64,000 bases of DNA from Nitrospira sp. (GCA_025934915.1 JAICWG010000002.1:1-64000); one strand, 5' to 3'; counted from the first letter of the stretch, positions 34,143 through 44,060 are shown. Program-made: numbers and translations. Notes: generated by a model from the letters alone, not told the origin.

Positions 34143-35186
34143 TCATGCGACGACTCTGAAGTCCGGTGTCCTCTCTCCATTCAACAGACAACACATCTTA
34201 TATTTCTTTCCACTGCCGCACGGACAGGGAGCGTTCCGACCGTATCTCCGGCGGCGCTTCGGCACCAGCTTGAGAAGATCGCTCGTGTCCTGGTGGAACA
34301 TGTCACGAAGCATGCGGTACAAGTCGGGATCTTGTTTCTGTAAGACATCGGGCGACTTGAAGAAATACGCGGCGAGCACCGCGAAGAATTCATGTTCGTT
34401 CGTGTAGGCGTACGGGTTGATGTGAGAACGATTCTTCGGAGGATGGGCCAGTTCCCGTGCTACATAGTGAATCCAATGTTTGACCACCTCCCAGGGAACC
34501 TCCTGCGGAAGACCATAGTCGGTCTCTTCCTTCTCGACAAGGTGCGCAAACTCATGAACACCCACATTCTCCTTGTTTGATTGATTCTCGAATCCCGCCA
34601 GGAGAGCAGGCTTGGAAAGAATCACCATGCCGCTCAGATGTTCCAGACCGACCATCCCAAGGATGTTCTCATCCGGTTCTCCATTCATTTGGAACGCGTC
34701 GCCGAACGACGTCGGATAGATCAGCACTTCACTCAGGCGATGGTATTCCCAATCATGGAACCCTAAGATGGGAATCACGGCGCTGGCAGCGACGAGAACC
34801 CGAATCGTGTCATCGACGTCCGTTCGGATGCCCGTGATCCGGACCTCATCGAGAAAGACCTTGATCAATTGTCTGAATCGCTCCTTCTCCGAGTCGTCCA
34901 GCGCACGGAAGAATGCGACGTGAGAGCGAAGAATTCGCTCCCAGTGCTCAGGGAACGGTTGCTTGATCACCGCTAACCGTCGAAGACACCGCCGTCGCAA
35001 CCGCCGGAACACAAACGGACACAGCCCCAGAACGACCAGCACGGGAGGGACGAACCATCCTACGACTCCCGAGGCCACTGCCATGAGGACAACGACGGTG
35101 AGAGCGTCCTGTCGATTCCGACGATTGCGTTCAGGCGTCACGATCATGTGCATGTGCTCCTGTTTGATCGTTGACGGTGATCTCAA
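34143..35186 (-). CDS. MtfA-like zinc peptidase with C-terminal SEC-C motif
   Basis: The 347-residue protein starts with two transmembrane segments (about 27-60), so it is membrane-bound with the rest in the cytosol. The M90/MtfA peptidase core has the zinc site HEFAH (211-215) and the downstream NEHEFFAV (263-270). The C-terminus adds a SEC-C zinc motif, R-NAPCPCGSGKKYKMCC (Cys 321, 323, 332, 333), as at the tail of SecA. MtfA itself lacks both membrane helices and SEC-C, so this is an unusual combination that suggests recruitment to SecB, ribosomes or nascent chains. Confidence 0.8.
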   Translation of the reverse strand: MRSPSTIKQEHMHMIVTPERNRRNRQDALTVVVLMAVASGVVGWFVPPVLVVLGLCPFVFRRLRRRCLRRLAVIKQPFPEHWERILRSHVAFFRALDDSEKERFRQLIKVFLDEVRITGIRTDVDDTIRVLVAASAVIPILGFHDWEYHRLSEVLIYPTSFGDAFQMNGEPDENILGMVGLEHLSGMVILSKPALLAGFENQSNKENVGVHEFAHLVEKEETDYGLPQEVPWEVVKHWIHYVARELAHPPKNRSHINPYAYTNEHEFFAVLAAYFFKSPDVLQKQDPDLYRMLRDMFHQDTSDLLKLVPKRRRRYGRNAPCPCGSGKKYKMCCLLNGERTPDFRVVA

Positions 35187-35248
35187 CAGCCTTTTGCGAC
35201 ACCGCGAGGTTGACTACAAGGCCGCCCAAGCTGATTGCTGGACGTGCT

Positions 35249-35629
35249 CTACGCTGCAGGCTTGTCCGGTGTCTGTCTCTTCCCCATCCTCGCATCCAGG
35301 TACTCTTTCAATGCCACGGCATTGTTATGTTCCGTGTCATGGGAGCTGTACACGAGGGTGACTCGACCCCGCCGCGCGGCCTTGACGATGGGATCTAACG
35401 CATCCGCACTCGCGCGCAATTCGTCGTGGTATCGTCGTCGGAATTCATTCCATTTTTTTGGATCATGGTCGAACCAGCGACGGAGCTCGCCGCTTGGGGC
35501 TACATCCTTCAGCCAGGCGTCGATGTGCAGGGCGGTTTTCTTCACGCCACGAGGCCACAGCCGCTCCACGAGGTACCGCACACCATCGGTCGACGTCACA
35601 GGGTCATAGACGCGTTTCAGTGTGATCAT
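35249..35629 (-). CDS. DUF488 family protein
   Basis: The 126-residue product, from ATG 35629 after GGGAGGAACAAG, has family markers: KRVYDP near the start, VERLWPRGV, W(F/L)xHDPxKWxEFRRRYxDEL and VTLVYSSHDTEHNNA-LKEYL near the C-terminus. DUF488 proteins are small cytosolic proteins of unknown activity. It lies between the MtfA-like gene and the AlkA-type glycosylase. Confidence 0.9.
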   Translation of the reverse strand: MITLKRVYDPVTSTDGVRYLVERLWPRGVKKTALHIDAWLKDVAPSGELRRWFDHDPKKWNEFRRRYHDELRASADALDPIVKAARRGRVTLVYSSHDTEHNNAVALKEYLDARMGKRQTPDKPAA

Positions 35630-35739
35630 CTTGTTCCTCCCTTTATGCGACCTCATCGGGCGCTCACGAGAGCGCGAGCAACCGTAAGACGGACTTGACC
35701 GACCTCTCGATCAGTTCCTTGGGTGTTCCCGGCGCAGGC

Positions 35740-36642
35740 TCATGTCAGCCACCCCCTTCGGTCGAGCCCGTCCAGCAATAGATGAAAGTAAATCAATCCG
35801 GCGTATGGTCGCCACTTGCGCAGCACCCGGTGGACATGGTCATAGTCCGGCGGTCGTTTCAACCGCAACCATCGATGGAGATTTTTCTGTGCTCCGACAT
35901 CATCGCCCGGAAACTGATGAATCCGTCCGAGGCCGCGCAGCAGCGTGTATTCAGCGGTCCAACGTCCCACTCCTCGCAACTCCATCAACCGGTTTACTGT
36001 CTCAGCGTCATCCATGGTCCTGAAACCATCGAGGTCGAGCTTGCCTTCCCTCATTGCTCGGGCTGCATCAATGACGGTCTGTCCCTTGCTTCGGCTATAT
36101 CCAAACGCTCTCAGCGCTTGGACCTCGACCTTGTCCAGATCATCGGGACGTGGGAACGCACGGCCTTCGTTGGGGCTCCCTAACCCGTAGCGCTCCGTCA
36201 AGCGATTCAACAGGGTGATCCCGACGGTTAAGCTGAGTTGCTGGCAGGCGATCGCATTGACCAATGCTTCAAACACACTGGGGAAACGCGGCGGTTTCAT
36301 CCCGAGAAAGCGCCGAGCCAACTGATGCAGCTTCGTTTCCTGCGACGCCAGCCGATAAAACTTACGAAGATCTACCCGGAGGCCTAACAACCGGTCCAAT
36401 GCAGCCGTCACGTCGGACTTTGCCTTCGACGGCAGGTCGGCACCAGTGACGGTGACGACCAGCCTGGTGTTCTGCTGTGTGACGGCCACCTGAATCGGCA
36501 TGGCGCCGATGACCAGTGTCCGCCTGTAGATCCCTCCCTCCCAACGATCCATGGTATTGTTCAGCCGCCGCCGCAATGTCCAGACGGTGAGATCAAGCCG
36601 AAAGGGCTGCATCGGACGCAATGTGAAGTTGATCTCCTTCAT
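35740..36642 (-). CDS. AlkA-type DNA-3-methyladenine glycosylase II
   Basis: The 300-residue protein carries the HhH-GPD fold: the helix-hairpin-helix LRGVGRWTAEYTLL and the catalytic-Asp segment FPGDDVG (D247/D248) matching the LPDD of AlkA. The first 100 residues match the AlkA N-terminal domain loosely. It removes alkylated purines at the start of base-excision repair. No methyl-transfer (Ada) domain is attached. Confidence 0.88.
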   Translation of the reverse strand: MKEINFTLRPMQPFRLDLTVWTLRRRLNNTMDRWEGGIYRRTLVIGAMPIQVAVTQQNTRLVVTVTGADLPSKAKSDVTAALDRLLGLRVDLRKFYRLASQETKLHQLARRFLGMKPPRFPSVFEALVNAIACQQLSLTVGITLLNRLTERYGLGSPNEGRAFPRPDDLDKVEVQALRAFGYSRSKGQTVIDAARAMREGKLDLDGFRTMDDAETVNRLMELRGVGRWTAEYTLLRGLGRIHQFPGDDVGAQKNLHRWLRLKRPPDYDHVHRVLRKWRPYAGLIYFHLLLDGLDRRGWLT

Positions 36643-36789
36643 GGTTCAAGTGTGGATGTCCATCCAAGTCCGACTCTCACCGGAGACGATGATCAGACTG
36701 TCTCGGTGGAGATGACGACCCTCATGCGGACGCTCTGCGATGATCTTGCTTTCCTTGTCTACCATTCGATCGACCGATCGGTGCGTTGC

Positions 36790-37956
36790 TCAGTCCCCCT
36801 TCAGCGCATCCTCCAGATCGGCGATCACATCCTCTATATCCTCGCAGCCGACCGAGATTCTCACGAGCCCGCTCGTGAGTCCTTGGCGCTCCATGACGTC
36901 CGGCGGCGTCGCGACATGGGTCATCGACGCCGGATGTTCGATCAATGTATCGACCGTGCCCAGAGATACCGCCAACGTGCAGAGCGTCAACCTCTTCAAC
37001 AACCGCTTGGCCGCATCGAACCCGCCGGCCAGTTCGAAACTGAAGCAGCCGCCAAAGCCGGTCATCTGTCGAGCTGCCACATGATGGCCGGAGAACTTGG
37101 GATCACCGGGATAGTACAGCTTGCTGACTGTGGGAAGCCCGGCAAGAAATTCGAACAGCTTCATCGCGTTGTCGTGATGCCGTTGCATGCGCAAGGAAAG
37201 GGTTCTGATGCCCCGCAAGAGCAGATAGGCCTCGAACGGACTGAGAATGCCGCCGGTGTCTCGGCGATACGTACGAATCTTGGCAGCCAGCTCAGATCGA
37301 GCCACGACGATTCCTCCGATCACGTCGCCGTGTCCGTTCAGATATTTCGTCGCACTGTGGAGAGAGATATCCGCGCCGAGATCCAACGGCCGCTGAAAAT
37401 AGGGGCTGGAGAAGGTGTTATCGACGATCGTCAAGATGTTTTTTGGTCCGGCCAGTTCGGCGATGGCCCGGATATCGGTGATCTTGCACGTGGGATTGGC
37501 AGGGGTTTCGTAGAACATCACCTTGGTCTCGTCCCGGATGGCGCCTTCGACGGCCTGCACATCCGAGGTATCGACGACCGATGATGTGATCCCCAAGTCG
37601 GCCAAACGGTGTGTGATCAAATGGAGGCTGGGACTATAGAGCGCTTCCCCGCAGATCACATGATCGCCCGCTTTCAGAACACTCAACAAGCTGGCCTGGA
37701 TGGCCGCCATCCCCGACCCAAAGGCGACCGCTGTCTCTCCGTTTTCCAGATCAGCGACCACCCGCTCGACGGTTTCGACCGTCGGATTTCCCATCCGGCT
37801 GTAGACGTGTCCGGCGCGACGCCCTAGAAAGAGATCCGCGCCGGCTTCGGGAGAATCGAACGCAAACGTAGAAGTGAGAAAAATCGGCATCGTATGAGCG
37901 TTCATGGGCCTCGTTCGCCCATCGGCGTGCAGTTGTCTGGTCGTAAAGCCTTGCAT
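36790..37956 (-). CDS. PLP-dependent trans-sulfuration enzyme (cystathionine gamma-synthase/lyase type)
   Basis: The 388-residue enzyme has the Cys/Met metabolism PLP fold: YSRMGNPT (52-59), FGSGMAAIQASLLS, DNTFSSPYFQRP, and the PLP-binding SATKYLNGHGD (K204). The start follows GAGGAGTCGCCCC. Members make or break C-S bonds of cystathionine, homocysteine or methionine. The Cys that marks methionine gamma-lyase is absent from the Y-S-P-S segment, so cystathionine synthase or lyase is favoured; sequence alone does not decide. Confidence 0.88.
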   Translation of the reverse strand: MQGFTTRQLHADGRTRPMNAHTMPIFLTSTFAFDSPEAGADLFLGRRAGHVYSRMGNPTVETVERVVADLENGETAVAFGSGMAAIQASLLSVLKAGDHVICGEALYSPSLHLITHRLADLGITSSVVDTSDVQAVEGAIRDETKVMFYETPANPTCKITDIRAIAELAGPKNILTIVDNTFSSPYFQRPLDLGADISLHSATKYLNGHGDVIGGIVVARSELAAKIRTYRRDTGGILSPFEAYLLLRGIRTLSLRMQRHHDNAMKLFEFLAGLPTVSKLYYPGDPKFSGHHVAARQMTGFGGCFSFELAGGFDAAKRLLKRLTLCTLAVSLGTVDTLIEHPASMTHVATPPDVMERQGLTSGLVRISVGCEDIEDVIADLEDALKGD

Positions 37957-38024
37957 GGGGCGACTCCTCTGTTCGTGCCCACCCATCCTGAGCGAGCAGT
38001 TTCACGTTAAATGGCATGTCAGGG

Positions 38025-38855
38025 TCACCGTTGAGACCCTGGAGGGATGGCCACATCGGTGACCTTATTCTCATCATCCAAGAGCAGGATCACCGATTTC
38101 CCTTTCGGCAGGTTGCCGAGCTTTTCCTCGACAAAAGGCCGGACTTCCACATGATGTTCTTTTCCGTCGTTGGTGCGAACCGTCGCCATCAAGACCGGCG
38201 GGGTGACCAGCGTCGCCTCGAGTTGTCGATCAGGAGATTTGGGAACCGATCGCTTCCATTCCTGGACTCGCCGGTGAGCCGACTCCTCGTCCGCAAAGGT
38301 CGCATCCAGGATCTTGCCGGCCTCACCGACCAGAAACAGAGCTGGAACCCCGATCGGCAGCGCGGCCACCTTCAAACGAGCCAACGGTCGAACGGCGAAC
38401 GCCTCTTCCTTGCCGTTGTCCGTTCTGATCACGGCCCACTCATATCCGACGATGAGCGGCTGGGCCAATTGTCCTTTGATGATGCGATGCCAGCCCGGCG
38501 CATTCACCGGATGATAGTCGACCACGAGATTTTCGGCGCTGACCGCAAGCTCAATCCGGTCGCCCTTCTTGAACGACCACTCTCCTTTTTCCAACGCGCC
38601 CTTGGTTGGAATGAAGCGAGGCTGCAGTTCGCCGACATTGACCCTGATCATTCCGCCTTCGATCGCTTCCACGGTTCCGAGCACGATCCGTTCACCAGGC
38701 AAGAGGACCAGATGACCGGGATAAGCCTCCGTCTTGGCCGGTCCTCCCGCCCATGTGTGCGACGACGCGATGAGAGACAGAGCCAGCACTGCGCCCACCA
38801 GGACGGATGGCGAAAGGACGCGCTTTCTCTTCGACCGAATTTCTACGACGTTCAT
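38025..38855 (-). CDS. Exported three-repeat beta protein, copy B
   Basis: The 276-residue paralogue of the gene at 27929-28756 has a signal peptide (VGAVLALSLIASSHTWA) and the same three-segment design. It shares VNVGELQPRFIP with copy A, LLPGERIVLGTVEAIEGG, GKEEAFAVRPLARLKVAALP and a closing VTDVA. A good AAAGGAG site precedes ATG 38855. It lies between the trans-sulfuration gene and the nuo operon. The family is not recognised. Confidence 0.7.
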   Translation of the reverse strand: MNVVEIRSKRKRVLSPSVLVGAVLALSLIASSHTWAGGPAKTEAYPGHLVLLPGERIVLGTVEAIEGGMIRVNVGELQPRFIPTKGALEKGEWSFKKGDRIELAVSAENLVVDYHPVNAPGWHRIIKGQLAQPLIVGYEWAVIRTDNGKEEAFAVRPLARLKVAALPIGVPALFLVGEAGKILDATFADEESAHRRVQEWKRSVPKSPDRQLEATLVTPPVLMATVRTNDGKEHHVEVRPFVEEKLGNLPKGKSVILLLDDENKVTDVAIPPGSQR

Positions 38856-38936
38856 CGATTGCTCCTTTCGTTCTCGGCTTGTGTACAGACGTCCTGTGAT
38901 TCTGAGTCCTTCGGCGTCGATCGTCTAACCCTGGTT

Positions 38937-39152
38937 CTACCGATGCATGAGGCCTGTTTGTGGCGATGCGCATGTTCTGCTCGTCTGCAACCCTTGAACC
39001 CCGGCGCTTTCTTCACGCGCGACATCGCCGCCCAGCCGGTCACGCACCTCGTTGACCCCCACGTCGACCTCATAGAGCGCTTCGTGGCAACGACGGTCCA
39101 AGTAGCTCGGAGTCACTCCGAGCTGTATGACCACACGGTTCCCTTTTCCCAC
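38937..39152 (-). CDS. Possible small protein of unknown function
   Basis: A 71-residue frame can start at GTG 39152 behind AAAAGGAGATTCGATT; no ATG in that frame has such a site. It contains VGKGNRVVIQLGVTPSYLDRRC and then ALYEVDV. Nothing in it matches a known family. The AAGGAG spacing is the only support; the rest of 38856-39213 shows nothing else. Confidence 0.3.
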   Translation of the reverse strand: MGKGNRVVIQLGVTPSYLDRRCHEALYEVDVGVNEVRDRLGGDVAREESAGVQGLQTSRTCASPQTGLMHR

Positions 39153-39213
39153 AATCGAATCTCCTTTTGCAGGCATCGACATCACGGTCGCTCGGTTGTG
39201 TTATCCAAGCGAG

Positions 39214-40668
39214 TCATGATCCGATCAAACCTCTCTGCATCGTCTGGATAAGTCGGATCAGCGGCGCCGGATAGAGGCCGAGCCAGAACAGAAGCCCGCT
39301 GAGCGTGGCGAGCACCAGCCCGTCGGCGTACGACACGGGCAGAGTCTGAACCAGATCCGCGCGGCGATCCTCGCGGTGCTCCTCGGAGGCCATGACGACG
39401 ATCACCCGCAGATAGTAGAACAGGCCGATGACACTATTGACGACGAGCAGCACGAGCAACACCCACAGGGAGGAATCAACGCCCGCGGCAAACACGTAAA
39501 ACTTCCCGACGAAGCCGGCCGTCAGCGGGATCTCCGCGAGCGACAACAACATAACAGTGAAGACGCCGGCGACCCACGGCCGGGTCCAGAACAGAGACCG
39601 GTAGTCGTCCATTGTCTCGGCTTCGCATCCCGGCTTGGACAAGACGCTGACGATACCGAATGCGCCGACGGTTGTGATGAAGTATGCGGCAACATAGAAC
39701 GTCACCGCTTCGACCGTCAACGGATTGGCGGCCAGAAACGCGACCAGCAGATACCCAAAATGAGCGATCGAGGAATAGGCCAGCAGGCGCTTCACATTGT
39801 CCTGGAACAATGCCAACAGATTGCCGACAAACATGGACAAGACGGCGATCCCCGCCAGCACCCACCAGAGGATCTCGGAACGAAGAGCCGTGATTTCTAC
39901 GAAATAGCGAAGCAGCAGCGCGACCATAGCGCCTTTCGAGACAGTCGCGACGAAGGCGGTCACAGGAGCCGGCGCACCCTGATACACATCAGGGGCCCAC
40001 AGATGAAACGGCACCACCGCCAACTTGAAGCCCACTCCGGTCAGGATGAACATCAACCCGACAAGAAACGCAGCGGGCAGCTCGATCGTACCGGCCACCC
40101 AGGCCGCGGTGCGGGCAAACTCCATTGTGCCGGACTGGAAGTAGATCACGGCCATGCCGAACAGCAGGAACGCCGACGAGGTCCCCGATAGAATCAAGTA
40201 CTTGATGCCGGCTTCGAGCGGACGGTTGTCGGTGCGCACGTATGCAATGAGCACGTACAGAGACACGCTGAGCAATTCCAGTCCGAGAAAGAAGGAGGCA
40301 AAATGCGAGGCGGCCGCCAGCGTCATGGCTCCTAGGGTCGCGAACAGCAGGAGCGCGTAGAACTCCTCGTGCTGACCCTCCTGTTTCTCAAGATATCCAT
40401 AGGACAGAATCGTCACGGCGAGAGTCGCGGCTAGAATGAGCCCGGCATAAAAGAGCGCGTAGATGTCCATGATGAGCAGCGGCGTGACCGGACGAGGCGC
40501 GACTCCGGCCGCAACGGGGAGCGTCAGGAACGCGGCGACTAATCCCAGCGACGTCACGACTGCAACAAGCCCATGATCACGACGAAACGCCGCGAGCAGC
40601 AGCACCGCCAACGACGACAGCGCCGTCACCAGCAGCGGAAGCAGCGCGATGAAATCTTCCGAGGTCAT
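39214..40668 (-). CDS. nuoN: NADH-quinone oxidoreductase subunit N
   Basis: The 484-residue membrane proton-pumping subunit has about 14 helices with the Mrp-antiporter core, including FFLGLELLSVSLYVL, GTSSAFLLFGMAVIYF and FKLAVVPFHLWAPDVYQGAP, with Lys/Glu residues inside helices. It is the last gene of the nuo operon, three bases after nuoM, and may fail to be followed by a clear terminator. Confidence 0.95.
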   Translation of the reverse strand: MTSEDFIALLPLLVTALSSLAVLLLAAFRRDHGLVAVVTSLGLVAAFLTLPVAAGVAPRPVTPLLIMDIYALFYAGLILAATLAVTILSYGYLEKQEGQHEEFYALLLFATLGAMTLAAASHFASFFLGLELLSVSLYVLIAYVRTDNRPLEAGIKYLILSGTSSAFLLFGMAVIYFQSGTMEFARTAAWVAGTIELPAAFLVGLMFILTGVGFKLAVVPFHLWAPDVYQGAPAPVTAFVATVSKGAMVALLLRYFVEITALRSEILWWVLAGIAVLSMFVGNLLALFQDNVKRLLAYSSIAHFGYLLVAFLAANPLTVEAVTFYVAAYFITTVGAFGIVSVLSKPGCEAETMDDYRSLFWTRPWVAGVFTVMLLSLAEIPLTAGFVGKFYVFAAGVDSSLWVLLVLLVVNSVIGLFYYLRVIVVMASEEHREDRRADLVQTLPVSYADGLVLATLSGLLFWLGLYPAPLIRLIQTMQRGLIGS

Positions 40669-40671
40669 GCG

Positions 40672-42174
40672 TTATCTCCTTGAGACGATGGCGGCCTCAT
40701 TGCCAAATCCGCGCAGGTTCTCCAGCGCCTTTCCCGCAATGTCGAGCACGGGCTGCGGCGAGAGACCCAGCCAGACCTGCACTGCGATCATGGAGCCCAA
40801 TGTGACCAGATAACGCATCGAGAGGTCCGGCACGGCCCAGCTTTCGTTGGCCGAGCCGTGAAACGTCTGTTGTATGAGCGCCAAAGAGTAGATGACGGAG
40901 ACCACCAGGCCCAAGGCGGCGAGCACGGTCACGAGCACATTGACCCGATAGGTCCCCAACAATACCAGGAACTCGCCGATGAAGTTTCCCGATCCGGGCA
41001 GTCCCAAGGAGGCGATCGCAAACACGAGCATGACGGCGCCGAATCCGGGAACGGTCGTCCATAGGCCCCCCATGCGGCGCATGTCGCGTGTGCCCAGACG
41101 CTCCTGCAGTGCGCCTACCAGGATGAACAGGGCGCCGGTGGTGATCCCATGAGCGATCATCTGCATGACCGATCCCTTCAGCGCGATCGCATTCCCGGAA
41201 AAAATGCCGAGGAGCACGAATCCCAAGTGGTTGATGCTGCTGTAGGCCACGAGCCGCTTGAGGTCGGTCTGCGCGAAGGCCAGCATCCCTCCATAGAGGA
41301 TTCCAATCGCGCCTAATGTCATCGCGACCGGCGCGAAGGTCTGAGCGGCTTCCGGAAAAAGCGGCACCGCAAACCGGATCATGCCGTAGGCGCCGGTCTT
41401 TAAGAGAAGTCCAGCAAGAATCACGCTTCCGCCGGTCGGGGCTTCGGTATGCGCATCGGGAAGCCAGACGTGGAACGGCACAGCCGGGAGTTTCACCGCA
41501 AAGGCAGCGAAGAATCCCAACATCAGCCACATGGCTACAGTCCGGTCCATCTTGGTGTCGAGCAATTGCTGGTAGTCGAACGTCACCATGTCGGTCTGCT
41601 GAGCATGGATGAACACCAGACCTAAAATGGCGATCAACATCAGTAGGCTGCCGGCCTGCGTGAAGAGGAAAAATTTGACGGCCGCATATACGCGATGCTC
41701 GTGGCCCCAGACACTGATCAGAAAATACATGGGCACCAGCATCACTTCCCAAAAGACGAAGAAGAGAAACAGGTCCATGGCCAGGAAGACACCGAGCACG
41801 CCGGCCAGGACCCACAGGAGGTTGAAGTGAAAGAATCCGACGTGTTCTTTGATCTCCGTCCAGGAGGCCACCACCGCCGTGACGCCGAGAAAAAGGGTCA
41901 GGAGCACGAGGAGCAAGCTGAACCCATCCAGCGTCAGATGAACCCCGATGCCGAAGCGAGGAATCCAAGGTAGGCTCAGATCGGCAAGCCGGACTCCCTG
42001 GCTTGAGATCGAAGCTTGGGCGTCTCGCTCGATCCAAAGGATGAGTGTCAGAACAAGATCGATCGCCAGCGCCCCAAGAGCAATCCATCGCGGCCACTGG
42101 GATCCACGTCGGTCGAGCAGCCAGGCTAACGGACCCGCCGCGAGCAAGAGGAGAATCAGCCAGGCAAGGATCAT
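40672..42174 (-). CDS. nuoM: NADH-quinone oxidoreductase subunit M
   Basis: The 500-residue antiporter-like subunit begins at MILAWLILLLLAAGP. Its ATG overlaps the nuoL stop as ATGA, so the long upstream open frame is not used. Key features are MDLFLFFVFWEVMLVPMYFLI (helix with the essential Glu), KLPAVPFHVWLPDAHTEAP and the LKRLVAYSSINHLGF segment. Confidence 0.96.
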   Translation of the reverse strand: MILAWLILLLLAAGPLAWLLDRRGSQWPRWIALGALAIDLVLTLILWIERDAQASISSQGVRLADLSLPWIPRFGIGVHLTLDGFSLLLVLLTLFLGVTAVVASWTEIKEHVGFFHFNLLWVLAGVLGVFLAMDLFLFFVFWEVMLVPMYFLISVWGHEHRVYAAVKFFLFTQAGSLLMLIAILGLVFIHAQQTDMVTFDYQQLLDTKMDRTVAMWLMLGFFAAFAVKLPAVPFHVWLPDAHTEAPTGGSVILAGLLLKTGAYGMIRFAVPLFPEAAQTFAPVAMTLGAIGILYGGMLAFAQTDLKRLVAYSSINHLGFVLLGIFSGNAIALKGSVMQMIAHGITTGALFILVGALQERLGTRDMRRMGGLWTTVPGFGAVMLVFAIASLGLPGSGNFIGEFLVLLGTYRVNVLVTVLAALGLVVSVIYSLALIQQTFHGSANESWAVPDLSMRYLVTLGSMIAVQVWLGLSPQPVLDIAGKALENLRGFGNEAAIVSRR

Positions 42175-44060
42175 GAGAGCACCGCCAATGCGACGATCGC
42201 GACCGAGCCTCCGGCAAGGACCGCGGCGTACCAGCGGACCTGCCCTGTTTGCGTCCGGTGAAGCACGGCAAAGAACTCCCGGATCAGCCAGGCCAGGCTT
42301 GCGTAGCCGCGATCGATCAGATCGTCTTTGTTCGCCTGTGCCACCCAAAGGAACGGATGCACGAACAACAGGTCATACAGTCGATCGAACCCCCAACCGG
42401 CAAACCAGAAACGCGATAGAGCGCTCCCCCAAACCGTCGCCAGCGGCGTATCGATCAGGCTCGGGCGACGCAGGAACAACACGTAAGCAACGAAGATGCC
42501 CAACAAGGCCATGACCATGGTCAGAACCTGGAACGCAAACTCCATCGTGACCGAGGACGTCCCCATGACAGACGGTAAAGCTGAGGCGACGAATTCACCG
42601 AAAATGGGAACGTCGCCGAGCGTTCTGGGGATCTGCAGAAATCCAACCACCAGCGCTCCCCCCGCGAGTGTAACCAGCGGGAACTTCATGACCCAGCCGG
42701 GCTTCGGTCCGATTGCCGTTTTCAGCTCTCCGAAAAAGACCAGGAACACGAGGCGAAAGCTGTAGATCGCCGTCAACAACGCACCGATCAAGCCTGCACC
42801 CCAGAACCAGGCACTGCCGGTGGGCGAGGCCCAAGCTTCCCACAGAATCCAGTCTTTACTGTAGAAGCCGGCGGTTACCAGCGGAAACCCGGCGAGTGAG
42901 GCCGCGCCGATAAGGAAGGTCCAGAACGGCACAGGAAGCAGCTTTCTCAAACCGCCCATTCTATAAATGTCATGTTCTTCGTGAAGGCTTTGGATCACGA
43001 CGCCTGCGGCGAGAAACAACAGGGCCTTGAAGAATGCGTGCGTGGTGAAATGAAAGAGCGCGGCCGCCCAGGCTCCAACCCCGAGCGCGAGGAACATGTA
43101 GCCGATCTGGCTGATCGTCGAGTAGGCCAGCACGCGTTTGAAGTCCCGCTGCACCAGCGCGCTGCAGGAGGCCAAGAGCAGCGTCACGGCGCCGATCACG
43201 GCCACGGCGGTCTGCGCAGTCGGCGCCAGACTGTACAAGACGTGGGTACGCGCGATGAGATACATGCCCGCGGTCACCATGGTAGCCGCATGGATGAGCG
43301 CGCTCACTGGTGTCGGGCCGGCCATGGCGTCCGGCAACCAGGTCTGTAACGGAAGCTGCGCCGATTTGCCGACCGCGCCACCGAGCAGCAAGAAGGCCGT
43401 GATCGCAGCGAGACCCGAGCCGACCGGCCACTGTTCGATCGCGCGTCTCATGAGATCCTGAATGTTCAACGTGCCCAGATGCGTGAACAACAGGAGCAGC
43501 CCGATCGCCAGCGCGACGTCGCCGAGCCGCGTCACGATGAAGGCCTTCTGAGCGGCTGCTCCATTGGCCGGCTCGCGATACCAAAACCCGATCAACAAGT
43601 AACTGCAGAGCCCGACTCCTTCCCAACCCAGGTACAAGAGCAGCAGATTGTCTGCGAGCACCAGTGTCAGCATTGCGGCCACGAACAGGTTCATGTAAGC
43701 GAAGAAGCGGCGGTATCCTTCGTCGCCGATCATGAACTCGGCGGAATACAGATGAATGAGGAAGCCGACCAGGGTGATGACCAGCATCATCACGAGCGAC
43801 AGCGGGTCCAGATAGAAGCCGATGGTCGGCGCGAGACCGGAGACATCCAGACGAGTCCAGAGAGTCTGGTCGTAGGTTTGGATGGAAGGAGCCGAGGCGA
43901 TGAATGCGATTCCGACGAGCCAGGCCACACCCATTGAGAGACCCGTCGAGCCGACTCCGACCAGCGCGATCATCCCCCTCGAAAGCCATCCGCCTGCCAA
44001 GGCCAAGACCAGAAATCCGATAAGCGGAACCGCTGGAACCAACCAGAGAAGATCGAGCAT
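42171..44060 (-). CDS. nuoL: NADH-quinone oxidoreductase subunit L
   Basis: The 629-residue distal proton-pumping subunit starts at MLDLLWLVPAVPLIG, one base after the nuoK stop. It shows FVAAMLTLVLADNLLLLYLGWEGVGLCSYLL, GAVGKSAQLPLQTWLPDAM, RDFKRVLAYSTISQIGYMFLALG and a long C-terminal horizontal-helix region. Its role is the terminal antiporter module of the membrane arm. Confidence 0.96.
   Translation of the reverse strand: MLDLLWLVPAVPLIGFLVLALAGGWLSRGMIALVGVGSTGLSMGVAWLVGIAFIASAPSIQTYDQTLWTRLDVSGLAPTIGFYLDPLSLVMMLVITLVGFLIHLYSAEFMIGDEGYRRFFAYMNLFVAAMLTLVLADNLLLLYLGWEGVGLCSYLLIGFWYREPANGAAAQKAFIVTRLGDVALAIGLLLLFTHLGTLNIQDLMRRAIEQWPVGSGLAAITAFLLLGGAVGKSAQLPLQTWLPDAMAGPTPVSALIHAATMVTAGMYLIARTHVLYSLAPTAQTAVAVIGAVTLLLASCSALVQRDFKRVLAYSTISQIGYMFLALGVGAWAAALFHFTTHAFFKALLFLAAGVVIQSLHEEHDIYRMGGLRKLLPVPFWTFLIGAASLAGFPLVTAGFYSKDWILWEAWASPTGSAWFWGAGLIGALLTAIYSFRLVFLVFFGELKTAIGPKPGWVMKFPLVTLAGGALVVGFLQIPRTLGDVPIFGEFVASALPSVMGTSSVTMEFAFQVLTMVMALLGIFVAYVLFLRRPSLIDTPLATVWGSALSRFWFAGWGFDRLYDLLFVHPFLWVAQANKDDLIDRGYASLAWLIREFFAVLHRTQTGQVRWYAAVLAGGSVAIVALAVLS

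Noticed and set aside
40697-42271. Second open frame of 524 residues over nuoM
   Set aside because: Very Arg/Pro/Ser-rich product without helices; it is an antisense-free shadow of nuoM in another frame.
42970-43989. Open frame of 339 residues within nuoL
   Set aside because: Arg-rich shadow of nuoL with no family features.
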